In this document: one piece after another, positions 33,674 through 46,157 of the stretch
Layout of the letters: every line of letters begins with the position of its first letter
Numbering within the stretch: the stretch's first letter is position 1
Assembly: GCA_027943335.1 (NCBI GenBank)
Contig: BSBK01014864.1
Location: 1 to 64,000 of the forward strand
Source of the DNA: Chamaecyparis obtusa
Lineage: Eukaryota > Streptophyta > Pinopsida > Cupressales > Cupressaceae
Direction: 5' to 3'
Length of the DNA stretch: 64,000 nt
Notes under the pieces: model-generated
What the model was told of the DNA's origin: nothing
Database searches by the model: none
Seen by the model: only the letters and a program-made list of their open reading frames with translations
Program-made: the position numbers and the translations under genes

Positions 33674-36337
33674 TTATTATGATAGGCTTGTGGGAATTTG
33701 TTAGAAGGAATTTAATATTTTTGGTGTCATGTGAATTATAGTGGATTCTCTCTATCTTACCTTTGTTCTAGTAGATATGTGAGAATAGAAGCCCTAAAAT
33801 TTAACATTTTTAAATATTGTCTAGAGATGTATGATGAGAATTTGATACTCATGGGTGTTTCTCTTAGGTTTGTTGATATTTTTTATTCTTGCATAATAGT
33901 GATCTAGAGCTCTCATTTGGAAATAGGTTAGGTTCACCTTGCATGGTCATTATGTTACTTTTTTCATGTGGAAACTTGTGTCATTAAAGGTTGTGCATGT
34001 TGGTTGTTCTTTTCTAATCTTGTAGTCAAATGTGAAAGAACCTACTATTTGGACTATGGTATGAAGTGCCTATGTCTTGTTCATGGTTTAACCCATAGTT
34101 ATAATTAATGAGTATATGATTATCCACTAGGTTTTTATCAATTATGGACTTGGTTATTCCATTATTTGAATGCTTTGTGAAAACTTGATAATTTTTTAAC
34201 TTTTGTTATTTATAAATTACATGGGTTTGTAGATTTTTTTTTATTTTTTTGTTCATATAAGATATTTGATACAAAAATCTAGATGTTGAAGTGGATTTCA
34301 CATTTATGGAGATGATTTTTCAAGTTTTTACGATGCTATGGATAAAAATACTTACATATGTTGCATGCCTTCTTGGTGCATTCTTTCTTATTTATGGCCA
34401 CTCCTATGTGGGTTTGTGTGGCTAATAATGTCTAACATTGATCTTGGTGTTTAAGTATTGGAAATCTACATATTACATCCTAATTATATATATTATTGGC
34501 ATGATTTAAATTTTTTTTTGTATGTCTTATTCATTTTCACCATTATTACATTAGTATGTTGATTACAATCATGCGTAAAGAATTTCTGGGGGTACTTGAT
34601 ATAGCTATTCATTTGAACCTTAATAGTAGATTATAGTGTATGAGAAACTCTTTTAACTTTTAGTGTAGATTTGGTAAAAATAGTTTTCATGATTCTATGT
34701 ATAACTTAATAAAAATATTTAGGTAGAATTTTATTAACTCAACCAAAATAAATTTTAACTCCATCTAAGATGATTGGCTAACATGTGGCCATATCTAATC
34801 GATAAGTAATTACATTTGAATAACACCTTTTTAAAATAGATTTACGGGGGAGGGTAGATTGTTAAGATGCTTATGTCAACTTTTCTAGACTTTGAAATGG
34901 GAAAGGGAGTTGTATTTATATGCAACTTGAACCTTTTTAGGGAAGGTCAATAAAGCAAGGTAAATTCCTACTATTTCTAGTGTTGATTTTTATTCCTTGA
35001 AATTTGAGCTCTTTTTTCTTGGACAATAGCTTCAGAATTCCTATTACTAGAAAAATAAGGAATGAAAAAGGTCAAGAATAGAGGATAAAATCAATTCTAT
35101 ATAAATAACCTTAAAATTAGGAATAATTACACATAAATTTGGTGCATCCTCAAAAATGGGTCTTAAGCCTAGTGTTAAATTGTCAAGGTCAATAATTTAG
35201 AACACTACCTAATTATCTTTTAGGTTTCTAAATCTAGGAACTAATTTGATATTGCCTATACTAATAATATTTTTGTAAAGATTTGGGATGAAAGGATCTT
35301 TTATAATATTTAGATAGGTTATTACTACCAGAATCCAAAAGGTAGGCTATAAGATTATTAATGTAATGCATTGGAATTAGGGGCATTTTGAATGGCCATG
35401 GTGTGAATTATTTTCTTTAATAGAAAATATGGAGAGAAATTAATTGAGAAGTGAAGTAAAGACAACAAGGAGGAAACCTTGAGGTGGTCATATTAGGTGA
35501 GGTCACATTCAAGATATTTTTGATGCACCTACAAAACTTTTTGATAGTGTTTAAAAAATGATTGAAGAATAGCAGAAAATTATTTAGGAATATTCTACCA
35601 ACATTTGATCTATTTACTTTCATGTGAAGTTTGGAAATATGTGATAAATTTGAAAAAATCTTTAGAGGATCAATCCCCAACCTTAAGACAAAGTATTTTT
35701 TATTTTGTTTGAGAATCTCTAGCCAAATAATTATTAAAAAAAATTTCCTTTGTTGTGAAAGGTCATTCATACTAGTATGTTATCTATAATTTTACTTGCA
35801 AAGTGTTATTTGGTGACTATTTGGCCCCGTCTATATGTAACTATTTATTTAATGGTATTTATGATGTTATTTTGAGTTATACATATCATTTAATATGTTC
35901 TTTATGTATAATTATATTATAGAATTTTGTAAAGTATTTGTAAGTTTAGTATGATATTATCCAAGTGCAAAAGAAAATCATCTTTCTCAATTAGCATGTG
36001 CTATAAATTTTATAGTATACTTATAAGAAAGGAAAAGAGAATAACGATAAAATGAAATTATTGGAATTTAATTATACATCATAGTGTTTGATGATATGCT
36101 AAATACTTCATACTAGACTAATGGATGTGGATGAAAAGGGTTCCATGATGTGGAATTCAATGTATATCATTGATAATTCAAGCTTGAATAAAGTAATTAT
36201 AGATTTAAACTATATACATCATTTCAAGATTGTAGGATAGATTTTTGTAATAAAGAGGATATTATATTGTTATATTAAATGCTTCATTAATAACACCATT
36301 AAAAGAATATGCTTTGTTAATCACCTATTAAATGCAA
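33674..36337. other. AT-rich stretch, nothing recognised
   Basis: I see no element ends, RNA genes or coding similarity. A 117-codon minus-strand frame at 35417-35770 is F/I/L/N-rich and unlike any family I know, probably chance. The sequence should be continuous with 11990-13024 of the ancestral locus. Confidence 0.5.
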
Positions 36338-36476
36338 AATATATTTATCTCACATGCAAGGGAAGAAGTTTATTAATGATTATAGAAATTTTGTGTAGCT
36401 ATGGTGAGGATCATAAGTGTGGACAAGGAAGACCTTTACACATTTTGGTTGATCATCCTCCCTAGCTAAGAGGGAG
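36338..36476 (+). mobile_element. Extra copy of the copia 3' internal end, upstream of the 5' LTR
   Basis: About 139 bp ending in CCCTAGCTAAGAGGGAG match the sequence just before the 3' LTR (about 46920-47065), including TTTTGTGTAGCTATGGTGAG and GACAAGGAAGACC. An element should not have its 3' internal end outside its 5' LTR. It indicates a former tandem copy or unequal recombination. Confidence 0.8.
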
Positions 36477-36541
36477 TGTTAATGTTTTTAGCTTCATTCA
36501 TATAATCATTTAGAATACATATAATAGTTAGCTATTGATTA

Positions 36542-36630
<89 letters not shown>

Positions 36631-36796
36631 GAAAAGTTATATTATTCAAATGAATAGACATGTCACATGAAGGGACATCTCTCTCCTATCCTCTTTCTCA
36701 ATATAAATGAAACAAAGATTGTTGCATTTAAAAGATACATACCATAGACAATCTAGGAAGTGCTATTATATTTGCAGCAATCCTACAATCTTAACA
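36477..36796 (+). repeat. Copia LTR, left (320 bp, with long TA run)
   Basis: TGTTAATG...CTTAACA. It is colinear with 47066-47367 outside the TA run: both contain ATAATCATTTAGAATACATA, TTATTCAAATGAATAGACATG and ACATACCATAGACAATCTAG. Because copia internal sequence also precedes it, it could be the 3' LTR of one copy and 5' LTR of the next. Confidence 0.85.
36549..36629. repeat. (TA)~40 microsatellite inside the copia LTR
   Basis: About 81 bp of uninterrupted TA. The other LTR has only about ten units at 47144-47163, so the run grew after insertion. It accounts for most of the LTR length difference. Confidence 0.95.
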
Positions 36797-36808
36797 TGGT
36801 ATCAGAGT
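36797..36808 (+). promoter_or_regulatory. Copia primer binding site (tRNA-iMet type)
   Basis: TGGTATCAGAGT directly follows the LTR end, 11 of 12 identical to the usual initiator-Met site. Confidence 0.85.
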
Positions 36809-36986
36809 GAGTTCCCTACTAGGACTATGAGTTTTCATAATATGGAAACATTGATATGTGTTGAGAAACAATGTTTTCTTCTTAGGCCTGCTTAATATTG
36901 TTTCTAGATTCCATGGTGATTATCTTCTCTGGTTTTGTGTACATTCTAAACGAGATCAGAAAAAATGGGCTTTGCAAGATCAATTA
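36809..36986 (+). other. Copia leader / gag start fragment before N1
   Basis: About 180 bp of copia internal DNA before the N1 insertion. No intact gag can be read. It resumes at 43552 after N1. Confidence 0.5.
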
Positions 36987-38103
36987 TGTTGGCAAGTTGA
37001 CTATACTATTTTATATGAATATAATTAAGTGTTGTCATTATGGAAATAAATTCATATGGAGTTTTGGAGTCAGTGCACTTACTCATAAGATCAGAATTTG
37101 GATATGTATGAAGACTAGATAGTTAGCAGAGCACTAGGTGAACAGAGCATCGGCACATGTGTGTATGACCGAGTTATGGCATGCACCCTTGAAGATAAGC
37201 TTATGAGTATGTAGTCATGCTAAGTCTAAAAGTGCATGATCATATGAGTTAGTATGAAGAAGTTATAGTTAGATGAAGTGACACAGATAGTGAGCTGTAG
37301 AACAAAATAGAGCATGGAGCCGACTGTTGATAATTTGGTTAGTGCTTATAATATTGTTTTTTAAAGGCTATGCGACTATTGTATTTAGGTTATAGACATT
37401 TTAATATCATTTTTTGTAAACATGCTTGAGCTGATTCATTTGGAAGCGTTGTATGTAATTAGTTAAAGGCCGACTTAATGAATAGTTTTATATGCGCATA
37501 TAAATAAGACATGCACCTTTGTATTTGAGGATGGTATGAGATATAGAGTTTATAACAATAGAGAAGAAGTATGTGAAGAGAATTTAGAATGTTGTAGACC
37601 TTTACAAGAGGTTAAAGCATTAGCGCATAAAAAGAACTGATCAAACACAGTGTCAAAGCAGTAGTTTACCATTGGTAGATATATTGTGTATCTAATATCT
37701 AGGAGGTTGCAACTTTCTCATTGAGTTGTGAGCTCTATAAATGAGCCACTACCCCTAATAGGGTTATTGTAAAAAAATCCTAATAGGGTCTAACCCTTGA
37801 CCGGGTTGCTATACTTATTGTATTGAAAAGATCAACTCCTAACAGGGTTGTAAGATCTTCTAAAAGAGATCATAATACACTAGTGGAGTTCTTAGTGGGT
37901 GTCAATTCCCACCGGGGTTTTTACCTATTTGGGTTTCCCCGTAATCATATCTAATGTTATGTGTTATGATTGTTTATCTTACTTGCATTGATATTCATTT
38001 CAGTACTAAAGCAATTAAAGTAAGTTTCAAGATATCATAAAAAGTAATAATATATAGAACACTGATTCACCCCCTTCCCCTCTCAATGTTCCCATTCCTA
38101 ACA
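36987..38103 (+). repeat. N1 5' LTR (1117 bp)
   Basis: Begins TGTTGGCAAGTTGAC and ends CCCATTCCTAACA. The last part holds the CCCACCGGGGTTTTTACC / TTTGGGTTTCCCCGTAA block typical of plant copia LTR ends, and a C-rich run before the terminus. The second copy differs by many substitutions and small indels. Confidence 0.88.
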
Positions 38104-38105
38104 AT

Positions 38106-38118
38106 TGGTATTAGAGCC
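38106..38118 (+). promoter_or_regulatory. N1 primer binding site (tRNA-iMet type)
   Basis: TGGTATTAGAGCC, two bases after the LTR, has one transition from the standard site. Confidence 0.85.
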
Positions 38119-38157
38119 TTGGTCCTCTAAAGACAAGTTTAACCACTTGAGGAGATC

Positions 38158-39106
38158 ATGGGTTTGGAAGAAGTGAAACATCCGAAGAAGAATCTTGAAG
38201 TAGCTCTTGAAGACCTTGATAGATTTGAAAAGGAAATTGAAGAACTGAAACTAAAGGGTAGTGGTTCTCAAGTATTCATTAAGAAAATGAGAAAAGATTT
38301 GAAGGATTCTTCAAATAGTGATTTAGGGAAAATGGTCAAAAAGATGAATGAGGAAAACACATCTCTAAAGGATCAGATTGAAGAGTTGGATGAAAATATA
38401 TTTAACAATCAAGAAGCCTATGAAAAAAAGGTCAAAGAAAACAAGAAGTCAGATGAAGAACTAAGGAAAGAAAACATGAAAATCTTAGAGCTAGAAACCA
38501 TCAAGAAGAAAGTAGAATCAGAATTGACTGAAGCAAAAAAATCATATTGAAAAGTTTCACACAAGCAAGGATCTAATAGAATCATAGTTGTATACACATA
38601 AGATTAAAGGAGATACTAGTGGTATTGGATTCAATGAAGCCAAAGTTTAGATTGATGATATGTGAGGAAGAATGAAAGCATCAGAATGGTCTATAGAAGC
38701 TAAGAAGACTAGAAATCAGACTAAAGCTAATGTAGAACAATCTAAAGATGAGTGCAAACCAGAAAACAAAACTTGTTATGTCTATAAAATGAATGGTCAC
38801 ATAGAAAGAGATTGTAAAGAGGTAAGACCTTTCAATGGCCATTGTTATTCATGCAATAAGTTTGGTGATAGAGCTATGAATTGTAGATCAAATCCAAGAA
38901 ATCAAACTTAGAACAATCAAAGAAATCATCCTCAACAGAATGTTAGAAGTCCTCAGAACATTACATGTTAGATATGTAATTATAATGGTCACACAGCTAG
39001 ACAATGCAAAATGGTAACTCACATCAATGCACTGAGGAATATAAGGCCTCCAATTATTTGTCACTCTTGTAAAAAAGTTGGACATATCACAAAGTTTTGC
39101 AGATAA
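38158..39106 (+). pseudogene. N1 gag-like protein: coiled coil and four zinc knuckles
   Basis: Starts at an ATG 40 bp after the primer site. The first 130 codons are open and highly charged (MGLEEVKHPKKNLEVALEDL, KMNEENTSLKDQIEELDENI), a clear coiled coil. A stop and frameshift follow. From 38672 a second frame gives C-Y-V-Y..GH..C (first knuckle, one Cys lost) and CYSCNKFGDRAMNC (second, His changed to Asp). Beyond a stop at 38909, two more knuckles follow: CNYNGHTARQC near 38980 and CHSCKKVGHITKFC near 39060. It would bind RNA like a copia nucleocapsid. I do not see a UBN2-type capsid domain. N2 has the same four-knuckle layout. Confidence 0.75.
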
Positions 39107-39711
39107 AAAATGCAAAGACAAGAAAGCCCTGATAAGTCACAAAAGTCAATTCTAGATGAAGCAAGAGAAGTCAAGTTTGTGCAAGCTATAGAAGATGCGA
39201 GCTTGATTTGGACAAAAGAAAAGAAGGATAATTATGATGAAATAGTTGAGGATGCATCCGCAATGGATGCACCTCCTATTTATGGTTAAATGACCATCAT
39301 GTTCATAGGGGGAGCTAGATTAGCTCTAGACCCTTGTGCGGATGGTATACACACCCTCAGAGTATGCACCTTTGGTTGTAACTATTTGGAGACTAGTAGA
39401 TGCAGTATGAAAGAGAGAACTACCTAATTGATAGTAGAAAGGAAGACTAGAATTCTCCTTGGGATTTTGTGTTTACATGGCAAGCATTAATGGAGAAAAG
39501 TTGTTTTTATAGTCACTAAAGTTCCTTTATCTGCACATTTACATTCATGTTCAAGCCTTTGGAGATCACAAGAGTTCAAGTAGTTGAGTTGTGAATAATT
39601 ATAGTTGGATTATCAGCGAAAGGAATTAAATTTTTTTGCAGAACCCTAGTTCAGTTGTGACATTTTAAGAAACCCTTGGAAATTGATTTGAAGTGATAAA
39701 ATAAGTAAGTT
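39107..39711 (+). other. N1 spacer between gag and second ORF
   Basis: It begins with the gag tail, including the EVKFV segment that N2 also has after its last knuckle, and a TKEKKDNYDEIVED acidic stretch, and ends at TATGGTTAA (near 39288). From there to 39711 I see no coding similarity; this may be a short untranslated or intron-like spacer. Confidence 0.5.
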
Positions 39712-42215
39712 ATGGCTACTCCAGTTGTTTTTGATGTTGCTAAATGGAAGAGATATGTCTTTAAGAAACATCCCTTCAAGTCACTCCTAGATGATGTAGA
39801 AGGATAATTCTCTAGGACCCCAATGGGTGTTATGCATGTAGAGGACATACATGCATATATCTATCGTAAAAAGGAACCTATTGGAGTAGATAGGACTAGG
39901 TCATACCGAGAAACCATGATGAATCCAAACAAAGCATTCATTAATGAGTTCATGCACTTGGAAGACAACCCTATTGTTGATTTGCATGGAAGCTATAGAG
40001 CCTAGGACTAATTAGATCCATCCACTTGGCAATGAAGTATAAGAATAGGTTTTGGAAGCATAAGCACAAGTTCTTTTATTAGCACCCAAGGATCCTAATG
40101 AGCCAAGATAGGCTACCTATGAGGAAAAGACAAGACAAGTAGATGTAGTCTTGAACAGTGCTGTGACCAAGAGGAAAGCATCTAGAATCACCTCTAAAAT
40201 ACTAAAGATTCATGGTGTCAGTCAAGCTGACATGGATAAAGATAGAGAAGCCAAGATAGCAATGCAAATTGAGAGCACACCCACTGCTAAAGTCAAACTA
40301 GAGAAGACAAATGACCCTAAGGAGAAGAAAGTAAAAATAGTAAAAATAGATGATCCCAAGGAAAAGACTATTGATAGCACTTTTTCAGCCACTCCTATTG
40401 TTGATCTGGAGTCCTCTCAAGCATCTCCTGAGCCATGTAAGATGCCTAAGAGGAAAAAGAAGACTGTTACAAGTCATCCATCGACAAGATCCACAAGAAG
40501 TTAAGAAGTTAGGGCAGAAATATTCAACCACCTTTTGAGGTAGGATTCCTACCAAATCTATAAGTATTGAGATCAAGAATAGTAGATGAAGGAAGAATTG
40601 ATCAGATAGCCAAGTTTTATGATAGATATCATGAGATTGACAAATCTGAGATTCATGATATGTTGATCAAGCATATGATCAAATTTAAGAAGACTATTCT
40701 GGAACTAAAGATAGTCATTCTAGACAAAGTTTGGGACATCTTGGACACATTGAAAAGACAAGCTATTGAAGAAGAATTTAGAATAAGAGAAAAAACACTA
40801 GATGGTAACTTACTAGTGTGCTCAGTTGAAGAAAATTCTTTGTTAATGGACTTCGTAAAGATACACCTCAGAACCAAGATGAGTACTTTGCACATCATGA
40901 ATAAGGATTATGAGTTGATAGCTAAGGAGACTGAAAAAGCCTTTGAGAAGGTATTTTTGGAACAACGCATGCATCCATCATCCAGGCACCTGCAACCCAA
41001 GTTCTTGTTAGGCAAGTAAAAGTAGATGAGATTCCCAATGTACCTATGACAGGTCCACATGATTCTATGTGTATGCTTGAAGCCAAGAAAGACACCATTA
41101 TGATTGATAATATAGAGATATCAATGGCGGCCATAGATAAGGACCTGGATAAGTTTGAAGAAGCATTTGTGAGCATTGAGGAAGCATAAACTCTATGAAA
41201 TGATAATTCACCTAAGGATCAAGAAGAAGTGTAAATTGAAGATTTAACTAAACAAGAATAAGAAGAGTAGAAAGAAAAAGAAGAGAAAAAGGAAAATGAA
41301 CCAATAAATGAGCCCTCTATTGAAAGGCCCATAAAGGTAATGACAGAAGTGATGGACAACACAGCTCTCACTCCTATGCCATCAGTATCATTATTTTCAA
41401 GTTTGACTCCTGACACAACAATTTTAGACTCATGGGGAGAAGAAGACCTGATTAAGATCAGTGTGCTTGTAACGAAAAAGGAAAAGGAAAAGAAAGTGAT
41501 AAGAAATCCATTTTTTGTTGAGTCGGTCAACATTCTAGATAGTCTACTGCCAGAGGAAAAGAAAGTCACAAAAGTTCATTCAGTGGATGATGGCAGTACC
41601 ATATTGACAAGTTTCAAGGAAAACTTCTCTTTCCTAGAAGAATCAATAGCCAACGTTGCTGAAGAAAAGTATCTCAAGAAGAGGCTAAGTTAATTAATAG
41701 GAAAATTCACACTTGACCTTAGCTCTTTAAAAGTTGGTCAAGCTTTGTTGAAGGAGATAGAAGCTAAAGGAAGAAAAATGACAGCTGACTATATGGACAA
41801 GGACTAATTAACTACAAACCTCTCAAAGAAAATTCAAGAAGGTGAATCAATGATGGAGGCCATAAGGAAATCAGTAGAAGATCCCTCCAAAGATGTAAAC
41901 ATGTGCAACCATTTATAGGAAGGTTAGTTAGACAAAATTGAGAAAGCGAAAAAAGAAATCGCCAAAATAAGGGCAAGGCAAACTCAATTAAGAAATGCAC
42001 TTGCACCCTCTTTGGATGTGCTGAATCAAAATATCAAGGGGATTGATGCCACAATGGTGACATATGATCAAGGTCTGAGTTTAGCTTTGGTAAAGATAGA
42101 GAAGTTGACCTATGCTTTGTGCACCCATCTTTAGACTGTAAATGCACTGACATTGTTTTGGCAGCAAGAGATCCAGAACTTGAAGATTACATATCTAGAT
42201 GTACTCACTTTGTAA
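39712..42215 (+). pseudogene. N1 second ORF, not pol (unknown protein)
   Basis: Begins MATPVVFDVAKWKRY at an ATG and can be followed in pieces to TTGTAA at 42215. Recognisable parts shared with N2: PMGVMHVEDIHAYIYRKK (N2: PDGVLHLENVRSYLG); a Lys/Thr/Ser-rich segment ending TRSTRS; and RIVDEGRIDQIAKFYDRY...MLIKHMIKFKK (N2: EIIEEGDFTKMNKYYDLY...YVVKHMILANKK). The C-terminal part is charged and probably coiled-coil. Compared with N2 it lacks about 300 codons after the first block (internal deletion, near 40010-40150). Stops at 39808, 40003 and 40504 and frame changes break it. I know no function; nothing resembles protease, RT, RNase H, integrase or envelope. Confidence 0.65.
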
Positions 42216-42257
42216 GTAATTGTAGATACATTTTTGTGCACCTTTTTCATTAATGTC

Positions 42258-42448
42258 AAAGGGGGGGTATAGTATATAGTAGAAGGGAGAATATGGAGCT
42301 ATGTATATGATGTAAAGGGGAGTAGAGTATATAGTAGAAGGGAGACATAATCGTTCTTGATAGAGTATATGATAGAAAGTTTTGTATAAAGATACAGTTA
42401 GTAACTTTTCCATATTCCTTTGTTTCCATTAATGAAAAAGGGGAAAAT
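42258..42448 (+). promoter_or_regulatory. N1 double polypurine region
   Basis: CAAAGGGGGGG (42257-42267) and GAAAAAGGGGAAAA (42434-42447) lie about 175 bp apart, the second one base before the 3' LTR. Between them a 20-base word, AGTATATAGTAGAAGGGAGA, is repeated exactly at 42271 and 42326. N2 has an equivalent set. Confidence 0.7.
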
Positions 42449-43551
42449 TTTTAGCAAGTTGAATATACTTTTGTATATGACTATAATTAAGTGTTTTCAT
42501 TATGGCAACCAAGTCATATGGATTTTTGGAGTCAGCGCACTTACTCATAAGATCATAATTTGGTTAAGTATGAAGACTGGACAGTTAGTAGAGCACTAGG
42601 TGAACAGAACATCAGCGCATGTGTGTATGAATGAGTTATGGTATGCACCCTTGAAGATAAGATTTTGAGTATTTAATCATGCTAAGTCTAAAAGTGAATG
42701 ATCATATGAGTTAATATGAAGAAGTTACAGTCGGATGAAGTGACACAGATAGTGAGCGACAAAACAGAGCATGGAGCCAACTGTTGATAATTTGGTCAGC
42801 GCTTATAATATTTTTTTGTAAAGGCTATGAAACTATTGTATTTATGTTATAGACATGTTAATATCATTGTTTGTAAACATGCTTGAGCCAATTCATTTGG
42901 AAGCATTTTATGTAATTAGTTAAAGGCCAATTTAATGAATAGTTTTGTATGCGCATATAAATAAGACATGCGCCTTTGTGTTTGAGGATGGTATGAGATA
43001 TAGAGTTTATAACAATAGGACAGAAGTATGTGAACATCATTTAGAATGTTGTAGAGCTTTACAAGAGGTTAAAGCATCAACGAACAAAAGAAACTAATCA
43101 GACAAGCAGTGTTAAAGGAGCAGTTCACCATTGGTAGATATAGTGTGCATTTGATATCTAGGAGGTTGCAGTCTTCTCATTGAGTAGTGAGCCATCACCC
43201 CTAACAGGGTTATTGTAAAAGACTCCTAATAGGGTCTAACCCTTGACTAGGTCTCTGTACTTATTGCATTGTAAAGATCAACTCCTAACAGGGTTGTAAG
43301 ATCTTGTAACATAGATCATAATACACTAGTGTAGTTCTTAGTGGGTGTCAATTCCCACCGAGGTTTTTATCTATTTGGGTTTCCCCATAATCATATATGA
43401 TGTTATGTGTTATGATTGTTTATCTTACTTGCATTGATACTCATTTCAATACTTAAGCAATTAAATTAAGTTTCAAGATATCAGAAAAAGTAATAATATA
43501 TAGAACACTAATTTACCCCCCCCCCCCCTCTTAGTATTCCCATTCCTAACA
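42449..43551 (+). repeat. N1 3' LTR (1103 bp)
   Basis: Starts TTTTAGCAAGTTGAA (TG end decayed to TT) and ends CCATTCCTAACA. It has a run of 13 C at about 43516-43528 where the 5' copy has a mixed CCCCCTTCCCC. Confidence 0.88.
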
Positions 43552-46046
43552 AATTCTTCATACGGGAATCTGGAAAAAATCTAGGCAGGAGATATGAGAA
43601 TGTTGGATTTGGTGTGGAATGGGCTATGCTTTGGATCACTGCCAAAAAAGTTGTACATCACCCAAAGACTAGTTAAAGACAAAGGGATTATTATTGTGAA
43701 AAATGATTTGTGATAGTCTAAAGTCATGCCCGATTCACTATTTGGGTCTTATAAGTTGGGCGTAATATTCGTGGGGTTTGACTATGTTTTTAAGGAATCA
43801 TACAATAGGACATATTTAATGCATTTGTTGTTTGTTGATAATTACTGGGCATTATCATTGTAAAAGGGTATTCATGAAATACTATAGTACACTGACCAAG
43901 ATCTTCAAGTATTGAAGGTTAACATTAATACATCTTCGATTATTATATCAGTCCCTTGGAATTTAGTGAAGATTATAATTAGAGGAGATTATGAATATTA
44001 CAAGGCTATTGTTTGTTAGTGGTAAGACACTCTCATTGGAAAAGTAAATATTAATTGGTTGAGTATAATATCTAAATATTAGCATGAGACTATAATTGGA
44101 GATTAATATTTAATTTCACCATTTTGAGGAGACTCTATATACCCTAAATATGACATATGTCTTTGACGAGAAAAATAGAAGTTAGGAGAATAAATATTTC
44201 ATTCCCAAGTTTTTGTAGAGCCTACAAATAAATAGAATCATGCATTGTCAAGATAATACAGAGTGCTATGACTATTATTCGATATACTTGGTAGAGTAAA
44301 TATTGCTGACCATGATCTATCGCAATATTAGAACCAATTATAGAAGATGGAGGTCAGTGATACTCATGGAACACTTATGAAATCAATATATATGTCGAGT
44401 ATTCTAAAAGGAAGAAGACATTGATCATTGTGTCTCATAAGTGTTGCATAATTGTGGAGGGCCTTATGTGATTAACAATATCTATATTCTTTCATTGTGA
44501 CCTGAAAAGTTGGGGGTTGATTAGGGGATTGAAGAATAATTTATTTCAACCTCCTTTGGTATTCATACCCAGACTTTGTAAAAGTCATCATGCAGATTAT
44601 GAAAGGCTTCAAACTCTGCTAGTTTGTGATCTGGTACTCATGAAGTAGCTCTATGTTGGTGCATATAAGAGACAATCCTACTACCCTTTGTAGAAAAATT
44701 CAGAGTAATTTATATAAATAAAATCATACTATGTTTATAACATTCAATGGATCAACATTCAGAGATCCTAGAAAAGTTTGAGGAAGTCACCCTTCAATCT
44801 TGTTCACAATTGATAATATGTTGAGATAAATTAGTAGATTAGGAGAATCTATATAGAGCTTCTTCTAGGTTCTTGTGTTGCACCAGATCCTCAATGCCAC
44901 CACTAAAGGGATTGTGGCCATCATATAGGTGTCAAGATTGAAAGTTGTTGTAGAAAAATAGTTTATTGAGAATCATTACTAGAGTCATCTCAATAACCTA
45001 TAGGATCATAGAGAAAGATCCTTACTACATCTTTGTGGTCAAGATGAATCATAGCTATAGTTCTAGCTCTATGGTGTATCTATCATATAAAGAGATAAGT
45101 ATTTCATACCCTTGAATAATGTTCATGAATTGTTCTTTATGTCAAATATTCACACTATAACATTGGGAGAGTAAATCTTGCATACTTCTATCTTTGGTAT
45201 TTCTCTTTAGGATAGTTTAGTTTTATGAACTATTTGTAAATCTCTATCTAAAATAATTTTAGGACAAATCAAGAGGCATATGTTATTGCATTCAAGAGAG
45301 AAAGAGCTTGATGCTTGTAGTCATGAGATTGAGTTGATGGCTGAAACATTTCTTCAAAGAAATAAAATATCATTTAGAGGGACAAACATACAAAAGAAAC
45401 CTTGGACGAGAAGGTCAGAATGTTGATATCACATTTAGAAGAAGTTTGATGAACCATCAGATGAAACCTTGAATGAGAAGGTTAAATGTTGATTTTAGTC
45501 CTCAAAGCTTCAAAGGGAGTCAATACAACATCTAGAAGATCTTCCTTATTTGATTTCCAAGGATCTTGGTCATGTTGATTTAGAGGGAGAAAACCATATC
45601 AAGATGGTTTCACTAGTGACTGGGAAACTATAAAAGGAAAAATAATTATGATTCAAATGATGTAGTTCCATGTATGTGAGCTAGAAGGATTTTATGAAGA
45701 TATCTAGGTCATGATATTCCTAGATAGATGGTTGGGCATTCAATAAAAGATCTTAATCCAGACTAAAGAACAAAGACATGACTTGCTCATAGAAGGTTGA
45801 TATTAGATTCAGAGGGAGTATGATAGTTCATCTAAAAACAACCTTGGACAAGGAGGTGAGGAGGTTGTTACAAGACCTTATATGGAGCATCGAGAGGACT
45901 ATGATCATGAGAATGAGTCTCATGTGTGCTGGCTGAAATTCCTTTATGCTAACTCCTACATAACTTGGGGTTCACCTAGACTGATGCAAACTATATAAGA
46001 GATATAGTTCACATGAGTATGCTATTCAAGGTACATTATCACTACA
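43552..46046 (+). pseudogene. Decayed copia gag-pol
   Basis: The 2.5 kb between N1 and the recognisable end of pol should hold gag, protease, integrase and RT, but it is shorter than a full copia pol and stop-ridden in every frame. I could not place any catalytic motif, so it is called by position and by the clear pol C-terminus that follows. Deletions are likely. Confidence 0.45.
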
Positions 46047-46157
46047 GAACATATGGATGATATTCTCACCAAGTCTCTTGCTAGAGAGAAGGTTGTATAC
46101 TTTCAAGATAAACGTATTATGATGAATAATGAAGCCTTAGATGAAAAGGAGTGTTAA
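46047..46157 (+). pseudogene. Copia pol C-terminal end (RNase H tail)
   Basis: Thirty-six open codons ending in TAA: EHMDDILTKSLAREKVVYFQ, then a DKRIMMNNEAL-type end. D-x-L-T-K-x-L-x-x-x-x-x-x-F is the diagnostic last motif of plant Ty1/copia pol, right after the RNase H domain. A GGAGTGTTAACA sequence overlaps the stop; it resembles a purine tract plus LTR start, so the 3' LTR of a different copia could begin at 46152. Confidence 0.75.

Larger units (their letters stand above)
36987..43551 (+). mobile_element. N1: non-autonomous copia-type LTR element with a non-pol ORF
   Basis: LTRs 36987-38103 and 42449-43551 flank 4.3 kb. Flanking 5-mers AATTA and AATTC match at four of five. Internal order: primer site, coiled-coil gag, four zinc knuckles, a second long ORF and two purine tracts. 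I find no protease, RT, RNase H or integrase motif in the space. N2 (52657-59933) shares this order, LTR ends and recognisable protein similarity. It inserted into the leader of the decayed copia element. Confidence 0.85.

Noticed and set aside
35417..35770. 117-codon minus-strand frame
   Set aside because: Low-complexity composition (N, F, I, L, K); probably chance in AT-rich sequence.
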